This document shows, one piece after another, positions 8,745 to 17,276 of a stretch of 64,000 nucleotides of DNA. A model generated the notes under the pieces. The model saw only the letters and a program-made list of their open reading frames with translations. It did no database searches and had not been told where the DNA came from. The DNA is from Vibrio sinaloensis DSM 21326 (GTDB taxonomy: Bacteria; Pseudomonadota; Gammaproteobacteria; Enterobacterales; Vibrionaceae): NCBI RefSeq assembly GCF_000189275.1, contig NZ_AEVT01000018.1, forward strand, positions 248,001-312,000, given 5' to 3'. Both the position numbers and the translations under genes were made by a program. How positions within the stretch are numbered: the first letter of the stretch is position 1; each line of letters opens with the position of its first letter.

Positions 8745-9190
8745 CCTTCGATACTCCCAGTTTGATGCCATCTTTCGATTTTATCGGTGAATACTTTTGG
8801 TGAGGCGAAACACATCTCTTGCTCTTTTATCGAAACGGCGACTTGGGTGGTGTGAGCTTTGCACATCCGCTTACCGGATTCCTCGTCGTAGATGACGTAA
8901 TCGATGCGTAGGCGATTTTCCCATTCAGTGAGCTTCGCGTGAACTCGAATGGAATGGTTGAATGGAATGGCTTTGACGTACTTGACGCGTGTGTCGATGA
9001 TCGGCCACATGTAGCCAGAGACATTCATGGCTAAATAACCATAGTCAATTTTGTCCATCAAGACGCGTCGTGCTTCTTCAAAAAAGCGGAAGTAATTTCC
9101 GTGATAAATGACCCCCATCGGGTCTGCATCTTGAAATGAGGTGACCAAGGTCACCTCTGTTTCGAGAGGAAAGTGGATCTCTGGCTCCAT
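8741..9190 (-). CDS. apeK: Hot-dog acyl thioesterase (ApeK)
   Basis: This is a 149-residue 4HBT-type thioesterase. The signature DADPMGVIYHGNYF (21-34) matches the YbgC/4-hydroxybenzoyl-CoA thioesterase active site, with Asp23 at the catalytic position. It could hydrolyse misprimed or finished acyl-ACP or acyl-CoA thioesters in the aryl polyene pathway. The gene overlaps apeL by 4 bp and starts directly at the ammonia lyase stop, so it is co-transcribed. Substrate preference cannot be read from the sequence. Confidence 0.88.
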   Translation of the reverse strand: MEPEIHFPLETEVTLVTSFQDADPMGVIYHGNYFRFFEEARRVLMDKIDYGYLAMNVSGYMWPIIDTRVKYVKAIPFNHSIRVHAKLTEWENRLRIDYVIYDEESGKRMCKAHTTQVAVSIKEQEMCFASPKVFTDKIERWHQTGSIEG

Positions 9191-10743
9191 TATGCCTCCG
9201 GGTACAACGACCAGTGGCGTTGTTGGATGCGGTCGATAAAGCGACGCAAATCTTGCTCTAATGGACGATCTTCGACGACAAACTCAAACTCACCGAGCAC
9301 CGCATCGCGAATCATTTTCAAGTTATCGCTCATGTGATGTTCATCAAGCTCGTTATGACGGCGGCGTATTTCAACGGCTTGGACACTGGCGAGCAGTGAC
9401 GCTGCGGCGACTTGTTCGGTGAGTTCTAACACTCGAATGCAGTCTCGAGCGGCGATGGTACCCATACTCACCTTGTCTTGGTTATGGCATTCGGTAGAGC
9501 GCGAGAATACGCTGGCTGGCATCGTATGTTTAAGTGCTTCCGCAGTCCAAGCGGAAATACCAATTTGTACCGCCTTGAAGCCATGATTGATCGGCTTACG
9601 CTCACCTTGTGCTCCGGTTAAGTTAAATGGCAGTCCGTTGTTAAACTTGTAGTCCATTAACTGAGCCATTTGGCGATCCAGTAGATCGGCTAAGTTAGCG
9701 ATACCCGTTTTGAGTGTGTCCATCGCCATCGCGATGTGGCCGCCATAGAAGTGACCGCCGTGAAGGACGCGTTCGTTATCGCCGTCAATAATTGGGTTGT
9801 CGTTGGCACTGTTTAATTCGTTCTCGATCATGGAACGTAGCCAAGGTAGAGAATCTTGCACCACGCCGATAACGTGAGGGGCACAGCGCAGTGAGTAACG
9901 GTCTTGAAGTCGGTCACTGTTACGTGGTGGGCGATCGGCCTTTAAGTCGTCTCGTAACCAAGCGGCAACTTGCTGTTGGCCTGGATGAGGTTTAACCGCA
10001 AACAAGGCCTCATCAAAGTGGAAGTCATTCCCATGCATCCCCACTGATACCATGGCGGTGATCTTGGTGCACAGTTGCGCAAGGTATTCGGCGCGCTTGT
10101 AAGCCAAGCAAGCTAAGGCGGTCATCACCGATGTCCCATTCATCAGCGCTAAGCCTTCTTTTGGCTTCAGTTGTATCGGATTGATACCAAGTTGGGCGAA
10201 TACGTCGGCGGTTGGGCGCACTTCACCTCTATATAAAACTTCTCGCTCGCCGATCAGTGCCGCGGCAAGGTAGGAAAGCGGCGTCAAGTCACCACTGGCG
10301 CCTACAGAACCTTCCTGTGGGATACGTGGTGCGATGTCTTGGTTGATCAGGGTGACAATTTGATTGAGGAGGTCATGGGTAACACCAGACACACCTTGCG
10401 ATAGAGAACACAAGCGAGTCGCGAGTACAGCACGTGCTTGCTCGTGAGTTAACACGTCACCCAAACCACAGCCATGAAAGCGGGTTAGATGAAGTGGCAA
10501 TTCGTCGACTAATTCTGGTGGAATGGCGACAGTACAAGAGTCGCCATAGCCTGTTGTGACGCCGTAAATCACGCCTTCTTCTTTGAGCAAGCGCTCCAAA
10601 AATGCGACGCCACGGTCGATTTTTGCATTGAACTCTGCTGAGTTGTTCAAAGCGGCATTCGAGCCTTGCGCAATGGCAACAACATCTTCAATCGTGAGTG
10701 CCTGGGCGCCAAAAGTGATGGCGTTAGTGTTTTGCGTTGTCAT
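9190..10743 (-). CDS. HAL/TAL-family aromatic amino acid ammonia lyase
   Basis: This 517-residue enzyme carries the Ala149-Ser150-Gly151 triad (GSVGASGDL) that self-cyclises into the MIO electrophile. It also has the catalytic-loop Tyr in VIYGVTTGYGD, NGTSVMTAL, and FNSANDNPI-like text as ELNSANDNPII. It should release ammonia from tyrosine, histidine or phenylalanine. In this setting tyrosine to 4-coumarate is most sensible, since APE chains start from a 4-hydroxyphenyl unit. The residue pair that sets substrate choice reads Phe89-His90, unlike the His-Leu of Rhodobacter TAL or the Ser-His of Pseudomonas HAL. The hut genes of histidine catabolism are not nearby. It lies between apeJ (20-bp overlap) and apeK. 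Confidence 0.9.
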   Translation of the reverse strand: MTTQNTNAITFGAQALTIEDVVAIAQGSNAALNNSAEFNAKIDRGVAFLERLLKEEGVIYGVTTGYGDSCTVAIPPELVDELPLHLTRFHGCGLGDVLTHEQARAVLATRLCSLSQGVSGVTHDLLNQIVTLINQDIAPRIPQEGSVGASGDLTPLSYLAAALIGEREVLYRGEVRPTADVFAQLGINPIQLKPKEGLALMNGTSVMTALACLAYKRAEYLAQLCTKITAMVSVGMHGNDFHFDEALFAVKPHPGQQQVAAWLRDDLKADRPPRNSDRLQDRYSLRCAPHVIGVVQDSLPWLRSMIENELNSANDNPIIDGDNERVLHGGHFYGGHIAMAMDTLKTGIANLADLLDRQMAQLMDYKFNNGLPFNLTGAQGERKPINHGFKAVQIGISAWTAEALKHTMPASVFSRSTECHNQDKVSMGTIAARDCIRVLELTEQVAAASLLASVQAVEIRRRHNELDEHHMSDNLKMIRDAVLGEFEFVVEDRPLEQDLRRFIDRIQQRHWSLYPEA

Positions 10744-12436
10744 CTTGCTGATTACTTAATGTCCAAAAATTGAAAAAATTGTACCACTGCAATGGGGCTT
10801 GCAGGGTGTAATGTTGCAGTCGGTTGGCGTAACTTTGCACTACGTTTTCTAGTGCTTGCTGACGTTCCTTTCTCGGTAAGACAATCTTGTCACTAAAATG
10901 CTCAAAATAAACATTGAAATGTGGATCATCACTTTCGTCATCGCGTAAGCCAAACAGAAGGTAAACCGGTGCTTTTAATACCGATGCCAACATAAATGGA
11001 CCTTGCGGGAATGGCGCGGGTTTACCCAAAAAATCGGCCCATACAGAGCGACTTTCTTTGCTGGTGGAAGTTCGGTCGCCGACAATCACGACCCATTCAC
11101 CCTGTTCGATTTTTTGCTGTAACAGGATTGCGGTGTCTGGCCCCATTGAACTGACCTGAATCAGGTTGAGCTCAGAGTTAGGATTGACGGCTTTCATGAC
11201 GGTATTAAACCGCTCGGCATGCTCAGTAAATACTAGGGCATTGATTTTAATATCTTTATGCCTTCGACCTAGTGCTCGGCAAAGCTCGATATTACCTAAG
11301 TGCGAACCAAGGATAAGCACACCTTGCTGATTGTCGACCATGTCTTGAAACTGCTCTTGACCATGAATGGTGAGATTATCGACGCTAAAATCGCCTTTCC
11401 ACGCGGCGAGCTTGTCGAGCATGGTGTGACCAAACGACAGCAAGTGACGATAGCTATTGAGCTTTTCTGGTAGGGTGATTGCGTTGAGTTCTGCGTAGGT
11501 TTGCAGCTGCGTCAAATAGATCTCAGACGCCTGTTTGGCCTCTCTCCCGGTCAGGTGGTAGTAGCGCATCACCAGATTAAGGATCAAGTTAAACACTTTT
11601 CGACCAAGTAAGCTGTATATGGCCAGCATGAGTTTGATGCCGAAGATAGTGCCTTGCTCTTGGCGTTTTGACCAGTGAGCATTGTTGCCCGTTTTACCCT
11701 TTCGAACCAACAGCTTGGGAATTCTCGGCAGCATGCCGAAAAACAGCCGCGTGTGCATCCAGCTTATTTTGACATTGTCCCATAAGGCGTCGAAATGAGA
11801 GATGCCACCCTCGGGGTAGATGACCCGAGTTTCTACAAAGTCTATTTCTACGCCTTCCCAATACATGCGCACCAAAATCTCGATATCGAAATCCATACGA
11901 GTGCCAATCTGGTACTTATCCAACACGTCAACGGTGCAGCTGACAGGGTAGGCGCGAAAACCACACATGCTGTCTTTGATGGCAAAGGAGAGGGTTTCTA
12001 TCCACACCCAGACATGAGTCGCGTATCGGCCATATAAGCGCGATTTAGGTACGCTTTCGTCATACACAGGTTGGCCAGAGATTAGGTGAGTTGGGTTTTG
12101 TTCAGAAGCTTGCAAAAGCTTAGGTAACGCTTGAACATCATGCTGGCCGTCGGCATCAAATTGCACCACATGGCTGTAATTGAGTTGATTGGCGTGGCGT
12201 ATTCCCGCCATTACCGCACCACCTTTGCCTTGGTTTTCGGGAAGCGTCAGCAGCGTAACGTTTTCTAGCGGCTCTAATTGGGCTAATGCTTGTTTGGTTT
12301 CTGCGTTGCTACCGTCGTCGACAATGATAAAAGGAATTTGAAAAGGGGTAAGCGACGACACCACGGCCGCGATGGTGCTGCCGTGGTTGTAACAAGGGAT
12401 GAGGAAGCAGGCTTGGTAACTACTCACTTTTCTCAC
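10724..12436 (-). CDS. apeJ: Glycosyltransferase 2 / LpxL-like acyltransferase fusion (ApeJ)
   Basis: This is a two-domain protein of about 570 residues. Residues 10-235 form a GT-A family 2 glycosyltransferase: FLIPCYNHG, VDDGS, and DADGQHD as the metal-binding DxD region. Residues 290-560 resemble HtrB/LpxL-type lipid acyltransferases, with LILGSHLGNIE supplying the His-x4-Glu-like site, followed by VVIVGDRTS. The fusion probably attaches a sugar and/or fatty acyl group to the aryl polyene to make the membrane-anchored form. Two GTG starts are possible. The upstream one is at 12436. The one at 12427 has a better-placed AGGTGA and would shorten the protein by three residues. It overlaps apeI by up to 17 bp. 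Confidence 0.88.
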   Translation of the reverse strand: MRKVSSYQACFLIPCYNHGSTIAAVVSSLTPFQIPFIIVDDGSNAETKQALAQLEPLENVTLLTLPENQGKGGAVMAGIRHANQLNYSHVVQFDADGQHDVQALPKLLQASEQNPTHLISGQPVYDESVPKSRLYGRYATHVWVWIETLSFAIKDSMCGFRAYPVSCTVDVLDKYQIGTRMDFDIEILVRMYWEGVEIDFVETRVIYPEGGISHFDALWDNVKISWMHTRLFFGMLPRIPKLLVRKGKTGNNAHWSKRQEQGTIFGIKLMLAIYSLLGRKVFNLILNLVMRYYHLTGREAKQASEIYLTQLQTYAELNAITLPEKLNSYRHLLSFGHTMLDKLAAWKGDFSVDNLTIHGQEQFQDMVDNQQGVLILGSHLGNIELCRALGRRHKDIKINALVFTEHAERFNTVMKAVNPNSELNLIQVSSMGPDTAILLQQKIEQGEWVVIVGDRTSTSKESRSVWADFLGKPAPFPQGPFMLASVLKAPVYLLFGLRDDESDDPHFNVYFEHFSDKIVLPRKERQQALENVVQSYANRLQHYTLQAPLQWYNFFNFWTLSNQQDDNAKH

Positions 12437-12779
12437 CTAGCTTCATTTTTCCTGAAGAGTGAACCGTGCCTTGTTGCGAGCTGTATTTAAAAGCGAGCTT
12501 TTGTTTGTTGCTGTCCCAGTCTAACTGCAAAGTTACTTGGGCATCGGGCCGGATAGGGTCTTGAAATTTAATCACTTCCATTCCCTTAAACACACTTGGC
12601 GTGCTTAAGTGCTCGACGGCGTAATGCAGTGCCCAGTCAATCTGAGTCACACCGGGAAGAAGTGGGAAGTGGTTAAAGTGACCGCTGAAGTCCAAAATAT
12701 CACTATCCACTTGCAGAGTCAGTGTGGCGTGATTGTCTTGGCGAACAACATTCAAAATGGTCGGTTTTCTTTTGTCCAT
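12420..12779 (-). CDS. apeI: Small 3-hydroxyacyl-ACP dehydratase (ApeI)
   Basis: This 119-residue FabA/FabZ-like hot-dog protein has the active-site stretch SGHFNHFPLLPGVTQIDWA, with His34 in the FabZ catalytic position. In the characterised Xenorhabdus system, ApeI acts with ApeP as the dehydratase that generates each double bond. The gene starts 22 bp after the apeH stop and overlaps apeJ. Confidence 0.88.
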   Translation of the reverse strand: MDKRKPTILNVVRQDNHATLTLQVDSDILDFSGHFNHFPLLPGVTQIDWALHYAVEHLSTPSVFKGMEVIKFQDPIRPDAQVTLQLDWDSNKQKLAFKYSSQQGTVHSSGKMKLGEKSE

Positions 12780-12801
12780 AAATCTGAGTCAAACGTTAGT
12801 A

Positions 12802-14181
12802 TCAGAATAGTTTCTCTATGTCGGCAACTTGCCTTTTACCTTGACTGTTGAGCGGTATTTCACTCAACACTCGGTATCGACGTGGGATAGCGATTGGTTC
12901 TAGCCAATTACGCAGTTCATTTCGCAATGCCAGCCAAAACTTACCCTTACCCAATTGTGACATGTGTTGCTGCCCTGCTGGCGTCAGTACGATAACCGCA
13001 TTCAACACCAGACGTTGGCCATCTTGCATTGAAATAACCGCACTTTCATCAATCCAATCGAGTTGATCCAAGCGCTTTTCTACTTCGACAAGTGAAATGC
13101 GTTTCTCTTCAACCTTAACGATGCGATCGGTACGGCCAAGCAGCTCAAAGTGCACCTTATCATGGAATCGACACTCGTCCGCAGTTTGGTACCAATTTTC
13201 GCCATCGATATGCGCCGATTTTAAGCGAAGACAGCCTTCGTTATTGAGCTCCGCATCAATACTTGGAAACAATTGCCACGGGGTCGAGGCTTGCAGCTGT
13301 TGGCGATAAGCGATTCCTCCCGTTTCAGTACTACCAAATACTTCAATCGGCAGTTGGCCAAACAGAGCTTTACTGTGTGTCGCAGCGCTGTGAGGCAGTG
13401 GTCCACCTGACGAAAAAACTGTCCCTAACGGACTGGTTTGATGTTCTTCATTGAGCCGTTTGAGTAGGGCTGGGCTACTGATTAGAGCGACATTTTCAGC
13501 TGCATGATGGACGAGCTGCTCAGGAAACTCTAGGTTAGCGATCGCGAAAGCTCGCCCAGCACACAACGGCCACAACAGGCGGAACAGCAGTCCGTAGATG
13601 TGTTGGTGTGACACGGTACTCTCGATGCGTGAAGGACCTAAACGTTCCCCCCATAACTGCTCTAAAATGGCGATTTCGGTTTCGAGCTGAATCAGCGTTT
13701 TATCAATTGCTTTCGGTTTACCACTTGAACCCGAGGTAAAAAGAGTCAAAGCAATGGTGGACGGATTTAACGCAGTCAGCGAAGGTAAGGTTTCTAAATC
13801 CTGTCCGTTTTCAGCCAATGCGGTTAATTGCGCGCTGGTCACAGAGTGAGCAATATCTATCGCATCATCATGAAGCAGTAAGTCAAAATGCTCTTCTAGC
13901 TCTTTGACGGCTTCAGGCTGGTAATTTCCCGGCAGGACGAGGGATTTATTCGCTACACAACAGGCAAAGAAGGCAATCGCAAACTGGTAGCTATTGGCAA
14001 AACACAAAGCAACCCTCTGTGCTGGTTGGTTCGATAGCCAGCTTCGATTTTGTTCAACTTCTCGCTGAAACGTTGCCCAGTCTATCTGCTGGTGCGCGGA
14101 GAAAGCGACGAGGTGGGTCGCTGAACGTTGAGCACTGAGCAAATCGGTAAGGGAGCAAAAGTGGGGGTTAGTTACGCTCAT
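12802..14181 (-). CDS. apeH: AMP-dependent acyl/aryl-CoA or ACP ligase (ApeH)
   Basis: This 459-residue member of the ANL adenylating family is shorter than typical acyl-CoA synthetases (500-600). The phosphate-binding loop reads LFTSGSSGKPKAI around residues 152-164. GSTETGGIAYR (about 285) and the hinge DRIVKVEEKRISL (about 350) are present, and the C-terminal catalytic lysine region reads NSQGKRQ near the end. In the APE pathway the enzyme activates 4-hydroxybenzoate- or coumarate-type aryl acids for loading on an acyl carrier protein. It sits 3 bp downstream of apeG and near both ACP genes, which fits this loading role. Confidence 0.9.
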   Translation of the reverse strand: MSVTNPHFCSLTDLLSAQRSATHLVAFSAHQQIDWATFQREVEQNRSWLSNQPAQRVALCFANSYQFAIAFFACCVANKSLVLPGNYQPEAVKELEEHFDLLLHDDAIDIAHSVTSAQLTALAENGQDLETLPSLTALNPSTIALTLFTSGSSGKPKAIDKTLIQLETEIAILEQLWGERLGPSRIESTVSHQHIYGLLFRLLWPLCAGRAFAIANLEFPEQLVHHAAENVALISSPALLKRLNEEHQTSPLGTVFSSGGPLPHSAATHSKALFGQLPIEVFGSTETGGIAYRQQLQASTPWQLFPSIDAELNNEGCLRLKSAHIDGENWYQTADECRFHDKVHFELLGRTDRIVKVEEKRISLVEVEKRLDQLDWIDESAVISMQDGQRLVLNAVIVLTPAGQQHMSQLGKGKFWLALRNELRNWLEPIAIPRRYRVLSEIPLNSQGKRQVADIEKLF

Positions 14182-14184
14182 TTT

Positions 14185-14742
14185 TTAATCCTGACGCACA
14201 AATTGACGCACTATCCATTCAATGGCAAACAGGGCTCCTGCGAGTAGGTAGCTCACAAGGCCGTTGTAAAAAGTCCAAATCTCTAGCGGTTGGAAGCAGG
14301 TATAAAGGGCAATCGCACCGTTGATGACGAAAAACAGACACCAGACCTTAGTAACACTGCGAGTGTAACGTACACCACTCTCTGGCAAGTCTGGTTCTTG
14401 CAGACGTGCCAAGCGTTCTATTATGGTCTGCGATTGACCTAGACTCATCGCAAATAGAATCAACATGCACAGATTGACGATGACCGGATAAAAGGTCAGC
14501 CAACCATGTTGTTTAAGGACGATGCCGAGGGCGACGAGGACAATTCCAGTCACCGCGCTAATTTGTGCGACCTGCTTGAGCTCTTTCAGCTTGCTTCGTT
14601 GAACCACGAATAGGCGGGCTGCCAAGGCGGCGATAAGCAATATCCCCACCATGGAAAGTCCGAAATTATCAATGCCGAAATAGACGGCAAAAGGGTAGGC
14701 AATTAAGACAACGGCAGACAGCGCTGTCAGCAATTGTCGCAT
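14185..14742 (-). CDS. apeG: Integral membrane protein of the APE locus (ApeG, COG4648-like)
   Basis: This 185-residue protein has about six hydrophobic segments, roughly at 5-22, 27-46, 60-78, 84-99, 130-148 and 155-175, with short polar linkers. No catalytic motif is visible. Homologous small membrane proteins occur at the same place in APE clusters, between the ACPs and the ligase, but their function is not established. The ATG shares one base with the apeF stop (TAATG), so translation is probably coupled. Confidence 0.8.
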   Translation of the reverse strand: MRQLLTALSAVVLIAYPFAVYFGIDNFGLSMVGILLIAALAARLFVVQRSKLKELKQVAQISAVTGIVLVALGIVLKQHGWLTFYPVIVNLCMLILFAMSLGQSQTIIERLARLQEPDLPESGVRYTRSVTKVWCLFFVINGAIALYTCFQPLEIWTFYNGLVSYLLAGALFAIEWIVRQFVRQD

Positions 14743-14999
14743 TAGGCTTCCTTGAGAAGCTCAGTGACTGCGTTTACCACATCATCTACCGTACGAACGG
14801 TGCTGAACTCGGCAGGTTTGATTTTTTTGCCTGTCACATTTTGCAGGTGCACGACTAGGTCAACGGCATCAATGCTATCTAGGTCAAGATCTTGGTATAG
14901 GTGAGCGTCAGGAACAATATCAGCGGCATCAATCTCAAATAATTCTTCAAGTGCGTCTTTAACTTGGTTAAATACTTGTTCTTTGTTTACATCTGTCAT
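14742..14999 (-). CDS. apeF: Acyl carrier protein (ApeF)
   Basis: This 85-residue acidic four-helix carrier protein has the phosphopantetheine site DLDSID at Ser42. It is one of two adjacent ACPs that hold the aryl starter and growing polyene. It differs from the neighbouring ApeE over most of its length, which suggests separate roles such as loading versus elongation. The stop overlaps the apeG start. Confidence 0.93.
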   Translation of the reverse strand: MTDVNKEQVFNQVKDALEELFEIDAADIVPDAHLYQDLDLDSIDAVDLVVHLQNVTGKKIKPAEFSTVRTVDDVVNAVTELLKEA

Positions 15000-15016
15000 G
15001 AGAAAGTACCTAAAAA

Positions 15017-15277
15017 TTATTCACTGATTTGCGAAGAAATATATTTCGCTAAGTTGCTTACTGAAGCAAAGTGCTCACGTGTATTTGAGTCGTCAGCATC
15101 GATCACAATATTGTATTGTTTCTTGATCGCTAAGCCCAGTTCTAGCGCATCAATGGAATCTAAACCTAGTCCATCACCAAATAGCGGCGCATCAGTTTCA
15201 ATATCTGCGATCGTGAGATCTTCAAGATTTAATGCATCAATAATAAGTTGTTTAATTTCGTTGTGTAATGTTTCCAC
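15017..15277 (-). CDS. apeE: Acyl carrier protein (ApeE)
   Basis: This 86-residue acyl carrier protein has the attachment motif GLDSID at Ser41. It begins with a GTG codon preceded by AGCAGGTCCCA. It is 17 bp upstream of apeF and 16 bp downstream of the acyltransferase gene. In the characterised pathway, ApeE is the carrier on which chain elongation takes place. Confidence 0.93.
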   Translation of the reverse strand: METLHNEIKQLIIDALNLEDLTIADIETDAPLFGDGLGLDSIDALELGLAIKKQYNIVIDADDSNTREHFASVSNLAKYISSQISE

Positions 15278-15293
15278 TGGGACCTGCTTGTAA

Positions 15294-16058
15294 CTATTGG
15301 TTTTCTGGAAAGAGTGTTTCGCTTAAATGTTGTTGCAGACGTCGAGCCGCAATAGTAGGTGACGTAGTTTGCTCTATAAATGGTTTAACCTCAACTTTAT
15401 CCTTAACTTCGACGTGGAAAAAAGGCTTAGTTGGCGGTACTTGATACCATTTTGTCTCTTTTGTGAGAAAACTTGGCGTTACCTTAATATGAATTAAACG
15501 CAAATCCGTTTCTGTGCGTACAGCAATTTGCGCAGAACCGCGCTGCAGTTTTGATTTTACACCAGGAGTGGTGCGGGTTCCTTCTGGAAACACCAAAAGT
15601 ACGTTGCCGCGCGCAAATCTTTCTGAGCAAATAGACAATAAGTCGTCCGGCGCTTCATTTGGAATATAGCCTGCGCCTTTGACGATATGTTTCATGAAAG
15701 GGTTCGACCAAATGGCCGATTTGACTAAGCAATCGCAGCGTTCCAACTGGGAGGCGATGAGTACATAATCGATAAGGCTAGGGTGATTGGCAACAATCAA
15801 ACAGTTGCGATCGGCTTTGAGCTTCTCGGCTCCTACAATTTTGTAGTCAATCGCACCCGTAAATCTCATTAAGCGACAAAACATGTCAAAGCTACGTTGA
15901 ATCGCACCTTGCACACGGTATTCCCGCTCAGTTTGGTTACTGCTGGTTAAGCGAATATAAGGGTTGGCGATAAAACTTAACCCCAGCCCGCCTAGGCCAA
16001 ATACGCTGAAACAAAACCCAGTGGCGACTACTCGCCAGTATTGATTCAACTTAGTCAT
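15294..16058 (-). CDS. apeD: PlsC-type lysophospholipid acyltransferase (ApeD)
   Basis: This 254-residue membrane-associated acyltransferase has NHPSLID (91-97), giving the His92-x4-Asp97 catalytic motif, and FPEGTRT (157-163), the glycerol-phosphate binding motif. A hydrophobic N-terminal segment at about 10-32 anchors it to the inner membrane. It probably transfers the aryl polyene or a fatty acid onto a glycerolipid. It overlaps apeC by 8 bp. Confidence 0.9.
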   Translation of the reverse strand: MTKLNQYWRVVATGFCFSVFGLGGLGLSFIANPYIRLTSSNQTEREYRVQGAIQRSFDMFCRLMRFTGAIDYKIVGAEKLKADRNCLIVANHPSLIDYVLIASQLERCDCLVKSAIWSNPFMKHIVKGAGYIPNEAPDDLLSICSERFARGNVLLVFPEGTRTTPGVKSKLQRGSAQIAVRTETDLRLIHIKVTPSFLTKETKWYQVPPTKPFFHVEVKDKVEVKPFIEQTTSPTIAARRLQQHLSETLFPENQ

Positions 16059-16779
16059 TACGTTGCCATGTCCACGTTTGGCGCTGAGAACAAACAGACC
16101 ATTGCGGCTTTTTCGCTAGATATTTGGCTAAAAAGTCGAGCCCTTGCGGTAATTGTGCCTCATCGGGTTGTGGCGTAGAAGTTGCGACAGATATTTGATT
16201 CCCGGCACTTAACACTAACCCTAACGCGTAGCCTCGATAGTTGTGCTGCTCGTACTGGTGGTACACTTCGGGTACAGGCTCATCAAAATCAATCACCATC
16301 ACTTTGTCTTGTGGATGGCTGGCTAAGTGAAGCCAAGCTTCGAGAATGGCACTTTGAAAGGTGTTGTCGCCAGCCGCAATCGAGGTTAAAGGGATTGGCT
16401 TTTTACTCGCGATAGTGGCAAGGCCTGCCGCCGTGTTATGTACCGATTGCGAGAACGCCATCGGTGAGGCTTCTTCTCCAGCCAGTATGTCTTCGATGAG
16501 CTTTGCGCTTCTCGCGAGCTCTCCGTGGCGACTGGCAAACACCAAATAATCGACGTGATGCTCGGAGAGAAGCTCTAAACTGGTTTGCACGGCGAGTTTA
16601 CTCAGACTGCTCATGCGACGGCGCATCATTGCAGGGATGGCAGACACTTCGGCTTTACCTTCGGTTGGCCATTGCTGATCTTGGCTCCAGTTCTGCCAGT
16701 CTTGTTGCGTCGATAGACCGATCGCGTTTGCATGCCAAGCGTCGATGTGAAATGAGAGTTTTATGTCTGAATGTGGCAT
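16051..16779 (-). CDS. apeC: Ketosynthase-like chain length factor (ApeC)
   Basis: This 242-residue protein resembles only the N-terminal half of a ketosynthase. It lacks the active-site cysteine; the corresponding stretch reads LTSIAAGDNTFQ. Such short KS-like proteins in APE clusters pair with ApeO as a chain length factor. It is the first gene of the long minus-strand operon, and its ATG faces the divergent lipoprotein gene across a 74-bp shared promoter region. Confidence 0.87.
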   Translation of the reverse strand: MPHSDIKLSFHIDAWHANAIGLSTQQDWQNWSQDQQWPTEGKAEVSAIPAMMRRRMSSLSKLAVQTSLELLSEHHVDYLVFASRHGELARSAKLIEDILAGEEASPMAFSQSVHNTAAGLATIASKKPIPLTSIAAGDNTFQSAILEAWLHLASHPQDKVMVIDFDEPVPEVYHQYEQHNYRGYALGLVLSAGNQISVATSTPQPDEAQLPQGLDFLAKYLAKKPQWSVCSQRQTWTWQRND

Positions 16780-16853
16780 AAGATATTGAATTGTTAGTTA
16801 TACAGCGAAATACTATTACGGAACTACATATAAAGACAAAAGGAATCATTACT
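16780..16853. promoter_or_regulatory. Divergent APE promoter region
   Basis: All ape genes are read outward from this 74-bp AT-rich gap: apeC to apeR leftwards, and the lipoprotein/methyltransferase/flavoprotein genes rightwards. It must therefore contain both promoters and any shared control site. No clear operator dyad was recognised. Confidence 0.6.
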
Positions 16854-17243
16854 ATGTCACCGTTTAAGTTACTTAGCTCTGCCTTATTAGCTTTATTACT
16901 TGTTGGTTGTGGTCGCGTGCAGCCTGTAATGAACGTTGAGGATACTCCAGTTGCGTATAATCTTCAAAGTAAACAAGTGAAGTCCGCTATAATGCAGGCG
17001 GCGTCAAATCGTGGTTGGGTGATCGAAGAAATTAGTCCAAACGAACTAAATGCAAAAATTCATGTTCGTAGCCACTTTGCTGAAGTAAAAATTCCATATA
17101 ATGAAAAGTTTTACTCAATTATTTATCTTAACTCAGAAAACTTAAAAGCGAGTGATGGCAAAATTCATCGCAATTATAATCGTTGGATCAACAATCTGAA
17201 CGTTGATATTAAGCGCCAGTTGTCTTTAGCTGCCGCGCAATAA
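16854..17243 (+). CDS. Small APE-associated lipoprotein
   Basis: This is a 129-residue predicted lipoprotein: signal sequence MSPFKLLSSALLALLLVGC with a LVGC lipobox at Cys19. The start chosen is the ATG at 16854, which has AAAGGAATC upstream, over a longer frame from 16791 that would bury the signal peptide. The mature part is short and basic, with no catalytic motif. A lipoprotein gene at the head of the divergent arm is common in APE loci and may correspond to apeA, but I am not certain of that name. Confidence 0.82.
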   Translation: MSPFKLLSSALLALLLVGCGRVQPVMNVEDTPVAYNLQSKQVKSAIMQAASNRGWVIEEISPNELNAKIHVRSHFAEVKIPYNEKFYSIIYLNSENLKASDGKIHRNYNRWINNLNVDIKRQLSLAAAQ

Positions 17244-17276
17244 ATTTTTAAGTTGTACTAATTATTAGGTTTTTCC

